A stretch of 51,094 nt of DNA, from NCBI GenBank assembly GCA_943332615.1, contig CALQQB010000027.1, forward strand, positions 1-51,094, read 5' to 3'. Within the stretch, counting starts at the first letter, position 1. Every line of letters starts with the position of its first letter. Shown here piece after piece: positions 17,637 through 26,156 of the stretch. The notes under the pieces are model-generated. The model had not been told where the DNA came from and searched no databases. It was given only the letters and a program-made list of their open reading frames with translations. The DNA is from Phenylobacterium deserti. Its GTDB lineage: Bacteria > Pseudomonadota > Alphaproteobacteria > Caulobacterales > Caulobacteraceae. Position numbers and translations under genes: made by a program.

Positions 17637-18236
17637 TTAGAGGCCGACCACCCGGCGGACCGCAGCCTCGACAACCTCCTGGGCGTGCTCAGGCGTCAAG
17701 TTCTGTTCCTGGCGGAGGCGGGACCAGACTTCGAAGCTCAGCAGCATGTCGAGGGCTTCGAAGGCGGCCGGGTCGCGCGGGAGGTCCGATGGCAACGTCC
17801 GGCGCAGCATCTCCCGCAGTTCCACCACCATCCGGGCATAGTCCGAGCCCAGGAACTTGGAGCGATGCCGGAACACATCGGCCGCGCGCTTGAACGGCGC
17901 GATGGTCTCGAACGCCTGCGCGCGACGCCCGATCATCTCGAACAGGCGGTCCGGCCAGGCCTCCGAACGGCTGGGAGCCTGAATGATCGCCCGGACCTGC
18001 GCCCCCACCACGGCGGAGATCTCCTGGTACAGGCTGTCCATGTCCTGAAAGTGCCGGAACACGGTGCGCAGGCCCACATCGGCGCGCGCCGCCACCTGCT
18101 CGGCGCTGGGCGCCACCTGACCCGAACGGATAATCTCCATCATCGCCGCCACGATGCGGGCGCGGTTGTCCTGCCCGCGACGGCGACGGCCGTCTGGCTC
18201 CTGCGACGCGGGCGCGGACTCAGTCGGGGAGGTCAT
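17637..18236 (-). CDS. TetR family regulator, likely controlling both dehalogenase operons
   Basis: A 199-aa repressor with an N-terminal helix-turn-helix (about residues 22-68; APSAEQVAARADVGLRTVFR, then HFQDMDSLYQEI). A TetR ligand domain follows with an Arg-rich helical segment. It is transcribed divergently from the first haloalkane dehalogenase. The 110-base gap between them holds a 29-bp imperfect palindrome that recurs before the sulfatase operon, so this protein is the best candidate regulator of all three transcription units. The inducer is unknown, probably a substrate or product of those enzymes. Confidence 0.88.
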   Translation of the reverse strand: MTSPTESAPASQEPDGRRRRGQDNRARIVAAMMEIIRSGQVAPSAEQVAARADVGLRTVFRHFQDMDSLYQEISAVVGAQVRAIIQAPSRSEAWPDRLFEMIGRRAQAFETIAPFKRAADVFRHRSKFLGSDYARMVVELREMLRRTLPSDLPRDPAAFEALDMLLSFEVWSRLRQEQNLTPEHAQEVVEAAVRRVVGL

Positions 18237-18296
18237 CCCTGGTTTTCACCCACGATCCCGGCGCCTGTCGAGCCTGGGATCGTGCTTGACCTCGCG

Positions 18297-18325
18297 ATAT
18301 AATGGCACGATTAGTGTCACTATAT
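18297..18325. promoter_or_regulatory. Predicted TetR operator, copy 1
   Basis: Palindrome ATATA-A-TGGCAC-GATTA-GTGTCA-C-TATAT, with arms matching at 10 of 12 positions. It sits 22-50 bases before the dehalogenase ATG and 61 bases before the divergent TetR start. The left arm contains TATAAT, so binding could block a -10 element. The core TGGCAC-N5-GTGTCA recurs at 23888-23904. Confidence 0.75.
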
Positions 18326-18346
18326 GGGTCTGCATGAGGATACGGC

Positions 18347-19246
18347 ATGAAATTGCTGCGGACGCCCGACGCCCGGTTCGAGGGTTTGGCCGACTGGCCC
18401 TACGCGCCGCACTACCTCGATCTGACAGACGCGGACGGCTCCCGGCCACGCCTGCACTATGTGGACGAAGGCCCGCGCGACGGCCGCACGGTGCTGCTGA
18501 TGCACGGCGAGCCGTCCTGGGCCTATCTGTACCGCCACATCATCGCAGGCCTGACCACCCGGGGACACCGGGCTGTCGCGCCGGACCTGATCGGGTTTGG
18601 CCGCTCGGACAAGCCCAGCCAGCGGACCGACTACACCTATGAGCGCCACGTCGACTGGATGAGCCAATGGCTGACGGCCATGGACCTGAAAGACGTCGTG
18701 CTGTTCTGCCAGGATTGGGGCGGCCTGATCGGGCTGAGGCTGGTGGCGGCGTTCCCGGAGCGGTTCGCCGGCGTGGTCGTCGCCAATACCGGCCTGCCGG
18801 TGGGCGCGGGCATGTCGGAGGCGTTCAAAGCTTGGCTTGAGTTCAGCCAGAACGTGCCGCAGATGCCCATCGGCATGATCGTCAATGGCGGAAGCGGCCG
18901 GAACCTGAGCGACGCGGAGGTCGCCGCCTACGACGCACCTTTTCCGGATGAGACCTTCAAGGAAGGCGCACGGCAGTTCCCGACGCTGGTGCCGAGCACC
19001 CCGGAGCATGGCTCGGTCGCTGAGAACCACGCAGCCTGGACGGCGCTCGAGCGGTTCGAAAAGCCGCTGGTCACGGCCTTCAGCGACGGCGATGCGGTCT
19101 CGCGCGGCGGTGAAGCGGCCTTCCAGGCCCGCGTGCCCGGGGCCAGGGGCCAACCGCACGTCACGCTGAGCGGCGGCCATTTCCTGCAGGAAGACAGTCC
19201 CGCCGAGATCGTCGACGTCATCGACGCCCTGATCCACCGCCTCTGA
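18347..19246 (+). CDS. Haloalkane dehalogenase (alpha/beta hydrolase, HLD-I type)
   Basis: A 299-aa hydrolase that replaces a carbon-bound halogen with hydroxyl via an ester on Asp. Residues fit subfamily HLD-I: halide- and oxyanion-stabilising Glu55 and Trp57-region in HGEPSWAY, nucleophile Asp123 followed by halide-binding Trp124 in FCQDWGG, an acid Asp near 249 in FSDGDAV, and base His278 in GGHFLQED. No signal peptide, so cytosolic. GAGG lies 7 bases before the ATG. It leads a two-gene unit with a DUF1330 protein, behind a predicted TetR operator. Related hydrolases can be mis-named dehalogenases, so activity needs proof. Confidence 0.85.
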   Translation: MKLLRTPDARFEGLADWPYAPHYLDLTDADGSRPRLHYVDEGPRDGRTVLLMHGEPSWAYLYRHIIAGLTTRGHRAVAPDLIGFGRSDKPSQRTDYTYERHVDWMSQWLTAMDLKDVVLFCQDWGGLIGLRLVAAFPERFAGVVVANTGLPVGAGMSEAFKAWLEFSQNVPQMPIGMIVNGGSGRNLSDAEVAAYDAPFPDETFKEGARQFPTLVPSTPEHGSVAENHAAWTALERFEKPLVTAFSDGDAVSRGGEAAFQARVPGARGQPHVTLSGGHFLQEDSPAEIVDVIDALIHRL

Positions 19247-19257
19247 GGAGATTACCT

Positions 19258-19674
19258 ATGAAGGTCGAAAACCAGGTCATGCCGTCGCCGCAACAGGCAA
19301 TGGACTTCTTCGGCGGCGTCGAGGACGGGCCGTTCGTGATGGTCAACCTGCTGAAATTCAAAGCCAAGGCGGAGTACGAAGACGGCTCGGACGCCGATCT
19401 GACCGGCGCCGAGGCCTACTTCCGGTACGGGGAAGAGGTGCGGAAGCTCGTGGAAGGTCTTGGCGGGAAGATCCGCTACCAGGGTCGTGTCACCGGCCTG
19501 CTTCTGGGCGAGGTCGATGAGTTGTGGGATGTGGTGGCGCTGGCGGAGTACCCCTCCCTCAACGCCTTCCGGGCCATGGCCATGTCGCCGGCGATGCACG
19601 CCATCGAGCATCACCGGAAGGCCGGCCTCGCGGGCCAGCTCAACATCAGCACCAAGCCTGGCGAGGGGTTCTAG
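19258..19674 (+). CDS. DUF1330 family protein
   Basis: A 138-aa protein with a dimeric alpha/beta-barrel (ferredoxin-like) DUF1330 domain: MVNLLKFKAKAEYEDG near residue 28, and a second half with LWDVVALAEYPSLNAFRAM. Members appear in catabolic and stress loci with no settled function. GGAG lies 8 bases before the ATG, and the gene starts 11 bases after the dehalogenase stop, so it is co-transcribed with it. Its stop overlaps that of the convergent FGE gene in CTAG. It may bind or convert an intermediate of the dehalogenase pathway (inference). Confidence 0.85.
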   Translation: MKVENQVMPSPQQAMDFFGGVEDGPFVMVNLLKFKAKAEYEDGSDADLTGAEAYFRYGEEVRKLVEGLGGKIRYQGRVTGLLLGEVDELWDVVALAEYPSLNAFRAMAMSPAMHAIEHHRKAGLAGQLNISTKPGEGF

Positions 19675-20699
19675 CCGGGGTTCACCCTGAGCACCGTCCG
19701 GAAGCCGATATGGTTCTCGCCGGTGTCGGTGGGACCGGCCTGGCGGGCGGCGGGGCGATAGCGGTAGCAGAAATTGGGCGAGCACAGGAACGAGCCGCCC
19801 TTGATCACATGCTTGCGCTGGCCCGGATCGCCGGGGTCGAAGGCCAGGCGCTGGGGCGGCCCTGACGGGCGCTCGAGGGCCTCGGGGTCTAGGTTCGGGC
19901 GATACCAGTCCTTCGCCCACTCCCAGACATTGCCGGCCATGTCGTTCAGGCCATAGCCGTTGGGCGCGAAGCAGCCGACCGGGGCCGCCGTGGCCTTGTA
20001 CCCATCGACGCCGGAATCGACGGCGGGGAAGATTCCCTGCCAGACGTTGGCCTGCGGGTGGGCCTCATCCAGCGCCTCGTCGCCCCAGACAAACCGGGTG
20101 GCGGCGGGCTTGCCGCCCTGGGCCGCATACTCCCACTCGGCCTCGGTCGGCAGGTCGCGGCCCAGCCACCTGGCGTAGGCCATGGCGTCGGCCCAGCTTA
20201 CCTGCACCACGGGCCAGGCGTCCTTTCCAGAGATCGAGCTGTCCGGGCCTGCCGGGTGACGCCAGTTTGCGCCCGGGACGACGCGCCACCAGGCGCCAGA
20301 GTCCGAGCCCGGCTGCGCAGCGCCCACGAACACGATCCCTGACGGCTTGAGCTGGTCGCCCGAAAAACCGGGATAGGCCTTGGGGTCGAGGGGTCGCTCG
20401 GCCTCGGTGACATAGCCGGTCGCGGCGACGAACCGGGCGAACTGGCCGTTGGTCACCTCCGTGCGGTCGATCCAGAAGTCGCCGACCCGGGTTGGGCGGG
20501 GCGGGCCCTCCTCGGCCTGCATGGGCCGTGCGCCCATCTCAAATCGGCCGCCCCGGATCAACACCATCCCGGCCGTGGCGGGCGCGTGCTGAGCGGCCGG
20601 CAGGTCGGCAAGGCACCGTCCCGTTGGGGGCTTGGGCGCCGGATTGGTCCCGCAGGCCGATAGCGCCAGCGCGCCCGCCAGAACGACGACCGCCCTCAC
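19671..20699 (-). CDS. Formylglycine-generating enzyme (SUMF1 family), predicted lipoprotein
   Basis: A 342-aa protein. A lipoprotein signal with lipobox LSAC (Cys16) places it on the periplasmic side of a membrane. The FGE/SUMF1 fold follows: GMVLIRGGRFEMGAR, DRTEVTNGQFARFVAATGY, LPTEAEWEYAAQGG, YGLNDMAGNVWEWAKDWY and GGSFLCSPNFCYRYRP. The last holds Cys306 and Cys311 at the C-x4-C spacing of the copper-binding pair of aerobic FGE, so it should convert sulfatase Cys to formylglycine. It starts with GTG overlapping the upstream gene (GTGA) and ends the sulfatase operon, next to its presumed client. Confidence 0.88.
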   Translation of the reverse strand: MRAVVVLAGALALSACGTNPAPKPPTGRCLADLPAAQHAPATAGMVLIRGGRFEMGARPMQAEEGPPRPTRVGDFWIDRTEVTNGQFARFVAATGYVTEAERPLDPKAYPGFSGDQLKPSGIVFVGAAQPGSDSGAWWRVVPGANWRHPAGPDSSISGKDAWPVVQVSWADAMAYARWLGRDLPTEAEWEYAAQGGKPAATRFVWGDEALDEAHPQANVWQGIFPAVDSGVDGYKATAAPVGCFAPNGYGLNDMAGNVWEWAKDWYRPNLDPEALERPSGPPQRLAFDPGDPGQRKHVIKGGSFLCSPNFCYRYRPAARQAGPTDTGENHIGFRTVLRVNPG

Positions 20700-21130
20700 G
20701 CGTCGCGGGGCCGGAGCGACAGCACGAGGAACACCAGCGCCAGCGCCACCGCGACCGGGCTCCCATAGTGGGCCGGCGGATGGTGGCCGCTGACCGGCGG
20801 CGACAGCACCCAGCCGTGCAGCGAAATCAGTCCGCGCTCGACGATCACCAGCGCCAGGAACAGCGGTGTCAGCGGTCGGTAGCGCAGCGCCACGGCGAGC
20901 ATGCCCAAGCCCAGGGCCAGCTGGGTCGAGCCTTCCCAGCGGAACACGCCGATCACCATGTCCCGACGATCCCCCATGTCGAGGCCCCCGATCACGCCGG
21001 CCCCGCCGTCGGGCAGGAAGCTATGGATCAGCCCCGGAACCAGGGTCAGGATGGCGGCAAGCGCCAAGAACCAGGTCGAGGCGATCGCGCCACGATACTG
21101 GCTATTGGTGGTGGGCGGCAGAAAACTCAC
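20696..21130 (-). CDS. Small integral membrane protein, unknown
   Basis: A 144-aa hydrophobic protein with about four predicted helices (around residues 17-37, 65-83, 86-105 and 122-139) and a short conserved-looking loop DMGDRRDMVIGVFRWEG. I chose GTG 21130 because it overlaps the dehalogenase stop as GTGA; the longer frame to 21256 runs inside the dehalogenase gene. It is tightly coupled to dehalogenase and FGE genes on both sides. It might be a permease component or membrane partner of the pathway; no family is recognised with confidence. Confidence 0.75.
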   Translation of the reverse strand: MSFLPPTTNSQYRGAIASTWFLALAAILTLVPGLIHSFLPDGGAGVIGGLDMGDRRDMVIGVFRWEGSTQLALGLGMLAVALRYRPLTPLFLALVIVERGLISLHGWVLSPPVSGHHPPAHYGSPVAVALALVFLVLSLRPRDA

Positions 21131-22125
21131 GCGGCGCTCCGCTCTAGGAAGATGTCGGCGATCGCCTCGCCATGGGTATCCTGAAGAAAATGGCCGGCAT
21201 CCGCCAGAAGATCGAATGTCGCCTGCGGGTAGTGATCGGCCCACTTCCGTCCCCACCCCTCGGTGAAGACATTGTCGGCGCCGCCCCAGATGAAGTTGAT
21301 CGGCTTCTTCCAGTCCAGCAGGGCGTCGAACTGGCGCGCCTGGGTCCGACCCGTCTCGCCGGGGTCCGCGTCGAGCGGGATGCTCAGGGGAAACCGTCGC
21401 GGCCCGGCATGGCCCAGGCGACCCAATCCCTCGAATGGCGCGTCATATCCCCGGCGGATCGCGTCCGCCTCCGGCGTTAAGGCCGGATAGGAGGCCTGGC
21501 TGACGATCGTGAATAGATCGGCGGCCGTCATATGCCCGAGGCTGACCATCATGAACCAGCCCAGGGAGAGGCGTTCCGGGACGTTGGTGAGGAACAGTCC
21601 ATCCTCGCGCCACTGCGCATTCCAGCGACGGATGGCATCGGTGTAGGCGTAGGCTTCATGGTGCAGCCAGGTGTTCATGATCACCAGGCGGGAGAACCTC
21701 TCTGGCATGTCCAGCGCCTGGGCCAGGCCGATCGGGCCGCCCCAGTCCTGGCAGAAAAGCGTCACGTCGCCCAGGTCCAGGGTTTCAACCAGGGCGCGAT
21801 GGGCCTTCGCGTGCCGGGCTATCGAATACCAGTCATCCTCCACCGGCTTGTCGGAGCGGCCAAAGCCGATGTGGTCGGCGGCGATGCATCGCCATCCGGC
21901 GTCCGTGAGCCGCCGGATAATCTTCCGATTGAGGAACCCCCACGTCGGCATGCCGTGCATCAGCAGGGCGATCGGCCCGTCGCGCGGGCCGGCATCCACG
22001 TAGTGCAGACGCAGGCCCTCGAACGACAGGTAATTCGCCGCCCACGGATAGTCCGCGAGATCCGAGAACGCCGCATCCGGTGTCCTCAGGAACCGTACGC
22101 CTTCGTCGGTTGCCAGGGTGTCCAT
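21127..22125 (-). CDS. Second haloalkane dehalogenase-like alpha/beta hydrolase
   Basis: A 332-aa paralogue-like protein of the HLD-I group, about 30 residues longer than the first one. The nucleophile is Asp127 with Trp128 (FCQDWGG), the acid probably Asp284 (GGADNVF), the base His312 (DAGHFLQD). The oxyanion segment reads HGMPTWGF, with Met59 where dehalogenases normally have Asn or Glu, a halide-contact position. This could shift the substrate or indicate a different hydrolase activity. It lies 8 bases after the sulfatase stop and overlaps the next gene by 4 bases. Confidence 0.82.
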   Translation of the reverse strand: MDTLATDEGVRFLRTPDAAFSDLADYPWAANYLSFEGLRLHYVDAGPRDGPIALLMHGMPTWGFLNRKIIRRLTDAGWRCIAADHIGFGRSDKPVEDDWYSIARHAKAHRALVETLDLGDVTLFCQDWGGPIGLAQALDMPERFSRLVIMNTWLHHEAYAYTDAIRRWNAQWREDGLFLTNVPERLSLGWFMMVSLGHMTAADLFTIVSQASYPALTPEADAIRRGYDAPFEGLGRLGHAGPRRFPLSIPLDADPGETGRTQARQFDALLDWKKPINFIWGGADNVFTEGWGRKWADHYPQATFDLLADAGHFLQDTHGEAIADIFLERSAA

Positions 22126-22133
22126 CTGACCGC

Positions 22134-23813
22134 CTAGTTATCCCACAGGATGTACTCGTCACCGACCTTGTGCTTCACGCCGCCAGGGGCGTCCACATAG
22201 ACGGGACCCTGCAGCAGCGACGGCCAGATCGGCTTGGCGGTGGTGGCGTCCTGCGCCTTCAGCATCGCGAGCATGGCCTGGGTCCGCTGCGGTTCGGCCT
22301 TCGACAATTCCTGCCGCTCGGTGGGGTCGTTGGCCAGATTGAACAGCCACACCTTCTGCTGGGCCTCGCTGGATTGCAGCTTCCAGTCGCCGTCCATCAC
22401 CACCTTGTACTGCCCCGAGCGCCAGAAGAGCGTCTGGTGGGGCCGGCCCGCGACCTTTCCCTCGACAAAGGGCAGGAGGTCGATGCCGTCGATCGTCCGG
22501 TCGGTGGGGACGCTGGCGTGGGCCGCCGCCGCCGCGGTCGCGAAGATGTCCACGTGGCCGACCGGATAGGGGAAGCGCGACCCCGGCTGGATCTTGCCCG
22601 GCCAGCGCATGAAGAATGGCGCGTGGATGCCGCCCTCGAAGAAAGTCGACTTGAACCCGCGGTAGGGCTTGTTGACATCCGGCAGCCCGATGTAGCCGGC
22701 TCCTCCGTTGTCGCTGGTGAAAATCACCAGGGTGTTCTGGTCGAGCCCCTCATCCTTCAGCGCCTGCAGGATGCGCCCCACATTGGCGTCCAGGTTCCGC
22801 GCCATGGCGCCATAGACCCGCAGACGGTGGTCCTTGATCTGCGGCAGGGCGTCATAGTCCGCCTTCTTGGCCTGCAGCGGCGTGTGGATCGCGTTCGGCG
22901 CGAAGTACATGAGGAACGGCCGGTTGCGGTTGGCGTGGATCGCCTTCACCGCCTCGTCAGCGAGGTAGTCGGTCATATAGCCCTTCGGCGCGAACATCGG
23001 CGAGCCGTTGAACTGCACCTGATAGGGCAGATTGGGCCACAGGAAGCGGTCGATGGCGTCCCAAGGCTGCTTGGAATTGACGACGCCCTTGTCCTTCTCG
23101 GGCAGGTACATCGAAGCGCCGGAAATGAAGCCCAGCGACTCGTCGAAGCCCTGGTCCTCCGGTCGCGAGCCCTTTGCGCCACCCAGGTGCCACTTGCCGA
23201 AGTGCAGCGTGTGGTAGCCCCGCGTCTTCAGCACCTCGGCGATCGTCACCTCGCCGGTGGGAACCGACAGGATGTTCACCGCCGCCGAAGAGGTCTCGGC
23301 GCTGCCCGGCGGCATCTGCTTGATGCGGTCCTTGAAGAACTTCGGCTTCACTGGCGCGCCGGGCTCGGATTCGGTGCCCACCATGCGCTCGAAGCCGATG
23401 GGAGCCGGCGTGAACTCGTAGCCAAAGCGCGTGGCGTAGCGCCCGGTCATGATCGAGGCGCGGGATGGAGCGCAGGTGGCGTTCCCCGCATAGCCAGCCG
23501 CGAAATTCACGCCCTGCTTGCCGATGGAATCGATGTTGGGAGTCGGCACGGTGCCGTTCGCCACGCCGCCGCCGTTGAAGGTGATGTCGTTGAAACCGAG
23601 GTCATCGGCCAGGATGAAGATCACATTGGGCGGCCGCTCACCTTGCGGCAGCGCCTCGGGTCCCATGGCCCAGGTGACCGGATGGTTCGGCGCGACATGC
23701 GGCAGCCGCGAATGCGCGACCATCGCCAGGATCGTGCCGCGGTTCAGCCAGGCGCCGCCCAGCGCCAGGACGATGACGGCGACGCCGCCGAGCAGCCAAT
23801 GGGTGAGCTTCAT
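22134..23813 (-). CDS. Type I (formylglycine) sulfatase, membrane-anchored or secreted
   Basis: A 559-aa arylsulfatase-family enzyme cleaving sulfate esters. The N-terminus has a hydrophobic anchor or signal (residues 6-24). The metal site begins with NVIFILADDLGFND. The formylglycine motif is Cys114-Ala-Pro-Ser-Arg118 in NATCAPSRASIMTGRYA, so it needs FGE maturation. GYHTLHFGKWHLGG and FTSDNGGAGY supply further active-site residues. It is the first gene of the operon with dehalogenase, membrane protein and FGE, 97 bases from the kinase gene upstream and behind the second TetR-type operator. Natural substrate unknown. Confidence 0.93.
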   Translation of the reverse strand: MKLTHWLLGGVAVIVLALGGAWLNRGTILAMVAHSRLPHVAPNHPVTWAMGPEALPQGERPPNVIFILADDLGFNDITFNGGGVANGTVPTPNIDSIGKQGVNFAAGYAGNATCAPSRASIMTGRYATRFGYEFTPAPIGFERMVGTESEPGAPVKPKFFKDRIKQMPPGSAETSSAAVNILSVPTGEVTIAEVLKTRGYHTLHFGKWHLGGAKGSRPEDQGFDESLGFISGASMYLPEKDKGVVNSKQPWDAIDRFLWPNLPYQVQFNGSPMFAPKGYMTDYLADEAVKAIHANRNRPFLMYFAPNAIHTPLQAKKADYDALPQIKDHRLRVYGAMARNLDANVGRILQALKDEGLDQNTLVIFTSDNGGAGYIGLPDVNKPYRGFKSTFFEGGIHAPFFMRWPGKIQPGSRFPYPVGHVDIFATAAAAAHASVPTDRTIDGIDLLPFVEGKVAGRPHQTLFWRSGQYKVVMDGDWKLQSSEAQQKVWLFNLANDPTERQELSKAEPQRTQAMLAMLKAQDATTAKPIWPSLLQGPVYVDAPGGVKHKVGDEYILWDN

Positions 23814-23881
23814 CCCGTGCGCATCCTGACCCCGCGCCCGGTGTCAGCCCCGGGCGACATTTTAACGTGTCCGCCCAAGGT

Positions 23882-23910
23882 GAATTATGGCACTGATAGT
23901 GTCAATATAT
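23882..23910. promoter_or_regulatory. Predicted TetR operator, copy 2 (sulfatase operon)
   Basis: The core TGGCAC-TGATA-GTGTCA at 23888-23904, with TATAT following at 23906-23910, matches copy 1 at 18297-18325 in sequence, spacing and AT-rich right flank. It lies about 70-97 bases before the sulfatase start, in the gap after the histidine-kinase stop. It should give the sulfatase operon its own regulated promoter despite the co-directional kinase gene upstream. Confidence 0.72.
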
Positions 23911-25410
23911 TCAGATCGACCGAAGGGGCAGGGTCACCCGCGCGATCAGACCCGTCTCGCCGGGGACCAATTCCACGTCGCCGCCGTGGGCCCGGGCGGT
24001 CGAGCGCGCGATGGGCAGGCCCAGGCCGATCCCGGCGTTGTCCTGGTTGCGCGAAAGGTCGGCGCGATAGAAGGGCTGGAACACCCGCTCCAGGTCGTCG
24101 GCCGACAGCCCTGGCCCGGCGTCGGCCACCTCGACCACGGCATAGCCGCCCGCTTCGCGGACGCTGACCCGGGCCTGCCGGCCGTACTTCACCGCGTTAT
24201 CGACCAGGTTCACGAACAGCCGTTGCAGAGCTACGGGATCGCCCTCGACAATCACCGGCGCCGCCTCGGCCAGCACCACGTCGCCGCCGACCATGGCGGC
24301 GTCGTCCACTACACATTCCAGCAGCGACAGCAGGTCCAGGCGTTCCCGCGTACGCGGCGTGCCTTCGTCGCGGATGAAAGTCAGCACGCCGCCGATCATC
24401 TGCTCCATCTGCTCCACGTCGCTCAGCACCGAGCCCTTCAGGCCCTCGGGCGCCGCCTCCAGCTTGAAACGGATGCGGGCGAGCGGCGTGCGCAGGTCGT
24501 GGGAGATGGCGCCGACCATAGCCGTGCGGTCGTCGATGTAGCGCTTCACGCGGGCCTGCATGTTGTTGAAGGCCTCGGCCGCCGCGCCGATCTCGGCGGG
24601 GCCGCTGAGCGCCATCTGCGGGGCATGCGGGTCGCGGCCCAGGCGCTCGGCGGCCTCGGCGAACAGCTTCAGCGGCGCGGTGATGCGGCGGGCGAACAGA
24701 TAGGCCGCCGGCGCCACCACGCCGAAACCCAGCACCAGCAGAATCAGCGCCCGGCGCTGCCACTCGGTGGGGAACGGCTCGGGGCTGGAGCGCACCACCG
24801 CCCAGCGGCCGTCGGCCTGGCGCAGCGCGGCGGTGAAGTCGCCGAAGACCGGGATCTCGCTCATCACCCGCAGCCGCATCTCAGGCGGCATGTGGTCCGG
24901 GTCGCCGTGCATGAAGGGCCCGCCCGGCCCGGCGCCCATGAAGAACTGCCGGGTTTCGCGCCGGGCGCCGTGGGGACGGTGACCCAGGCGGATCTCGCCG
25001 GTGCGCTCGATGATGAGCCGGCGCCCGCCGGACGGTGCTCCGAAGGCGCGGTCGAGCAACCCGGGCGGCCGTTGGACCAGGCGCACGGCGTCCACCGGCT
25101 GGCCTAGCGTCGCGGCGAGGGCGAACTCGGGTGGGAAAGGACCGCGTCCCCGCTCGCGCTCAGGATCGCGTTTGCCCTCCGGCGGTGGGGCGGCAACTAC
25201 GCTTCGCTGCATCGGCCGGCCGTAACGCGCCGTCAGCGGCCCGCCCTTCAGCGCCGCGGCGATCTCCGCGACCCGGTAGACTGGCGGCCGCGGCGGCGGG
25301 TGCAGCACGATGGTGGCGAACACCACCAGCTGGGTCACCACCAGGCAGGCGCCGATCAGCACCAGCAGCTGGATCGCGATCGGCGCGCGCGACCGCGCCG
25401 CTTGGCTCAT
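23911..25410 (-). CDS. Sensor histidine kinase (EnvZ/CpxA-like)
   Basis: A 499-aa inner-membrane kinase: TM1 about 11-36; periplasmic sensor about 37-218, rich in Pro, Gly, His and Met (FMHGDPDHMPPEM); TM2 about 219-241; HAMP about 242-294; phospho-acceptor His304 in AISHDLRTPLARIRFK; N-box NLVDNAVKYG (401-410); G1 DAGPGLS and G2 GIGLGL. All catalytic boxes are intact. It follows the response regulator by 10 bases and is co-transcribed with it. The Met/His-rich sensor and the Spy-like gene upstream suggest envelope or metal stress sensing (inference). Confidence 0.93.
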   Translation of the reverse strand: MSQAARSRAPIAIQLLVLIGACLVVTQLVVFATIVLHPPPRPPVYRVAEIAAALKGGPLTARYGRPMQRSVVAAPPPEGKRDPERERGRGPFPPEFALAATLGQPVDAVRLVQRPPGLLDRAFGAPSGGRRLIIERTGEIRLGHRPHGARRETRQFFMGAGPGGPFMHGDPDHMPPEMRLRVMSEIPVFGDFTAALRQADGRWAVVRSSPEPFPTEWQRRALILLVLGFGVVAPAAYLFARRITAPLKLFAEAAERLGRDPHAPQMALSGPAEIGAAAEAFNNMQARVKRYIDDRTAMVGAISHDLRTPLARIRFKLEAAPEGLKGSVLSDVEQMEQMIGGVLTFIRDEGTPRTRERLDLLSLLECVVDDAAMVGGDVVLAEAAPVIVEGDPVALQRLFVNLVDNAVKYGRQARVSVREAGGYAVVEVADAGPGLSADDLERVFQPFYRADLSRNQDNAGIGLGLPIARSTARAHGGDVELVPGETGLIARVTLPLRSI

Positions 25411-25420
25411 GGCCGCCGGC

Positions 25421-26152
25421 TCATGCGCGCGTCACCGCGACGTCGAACATATAGCCAGCCCCACGCACAGTCGTGATGATCTCGCGGTCCGAGCAGGCGT
25501 GCAGCTTGCGGCGCAGGCGGCTGATCTGCACGTCGACGGCGCGGTCGAAGACGTCCGCGTCATGTCCGCGGGCGATCTCCAGCAGCTGGTCGCGCGACAG
25601 GATCCGCTGCGGGTGGTCGAGGAACGCCGACAGCAGGGAGAACTCGCCGGAGGTCAGCAGAATGGTGGCCCCGCTGGGTGACTTCAGCTGCCGACGGAGC
25701 GCGTCGACCACAAACCCCTGAAACTGATAGGCCTTCCCCTTGCGGGGCGCGCCGCCGCGCACCTCTTCCAGCCGGCGGAACACCGCGCGGACCCGGGCCA
25801 GCAGCTCGCGCGGACTGCAGGGCTTGGCCAGGTAATCGTCGGCGCCCAGCTCCAGGCCCAGCACCCGGTCGATCTCATCGCCCATGGCGCTGACCATGAT
25901 GATCGCCGGCCCGCCGTCGGCGGTCAGCCGCCGACAGATGCTGAGGCCGTCCTCGCCCGGCAGCATCAGGTCCAGCACCACCAGGTCGATGGGCGTGGAG
26001 GCCAGGATCTGGTCCATCTGCCGGGCATCGGCCGCCGCATGCGCCTGGAAGCCGTGCTCGGTGAGATAGCCCGCCACCTGCTCACGCAGCTGGCTATCGT
26101 CATCGACGACCAGGACGTGGCGGGCGGGAAGCACCGAGGATTGGGCGGTCAT
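25421..26152 (-). CDS. OmpR/PhoB-family response regulator
   Basis: A 243-aa regulator with receiver domain (about 10-125; acidic pair in VVDDDS, phospho-acceptor Asp61 in LVVLDLMLPGEDG, Lys110 in YLAKPCSPREL) and a C-terminal winged helix (about 145-240; QRILSRDQLLEIARGHDADV, then DVQISRLRRKL). It pairs with the kinase gene 10 bases downstream. Its ATG lies only 4 bases from the edge of the two-hairpin repeat at 26157-26260, so the leader mRNA is repeat sequence and no clear ribosome-binding site is seen. Confidence 0.94.
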   Translation of the reverse strand: MTAQSSVLPARHVLVVDDDSQLREQVAGYLTEHGFQAHAAADARQMDQILASTPIDLVVLDLMLPGEDGLSICRRLTADGGPAIIMVSAMGDEIDRVLGLELGADDYLAKPCSPRELLARVRAVFRRLEEVRGGAPRKGKAYQFQGFVVDALRRQLKSPSGATILLTSGEFSLLSAFLDHPQRILSRDQLLEIARGHDADVFDRAVDVQISRLRRKLHACSDREIITTVRGAGYMFDVAVTRA

Positions 26153-26156
26153 GGCC

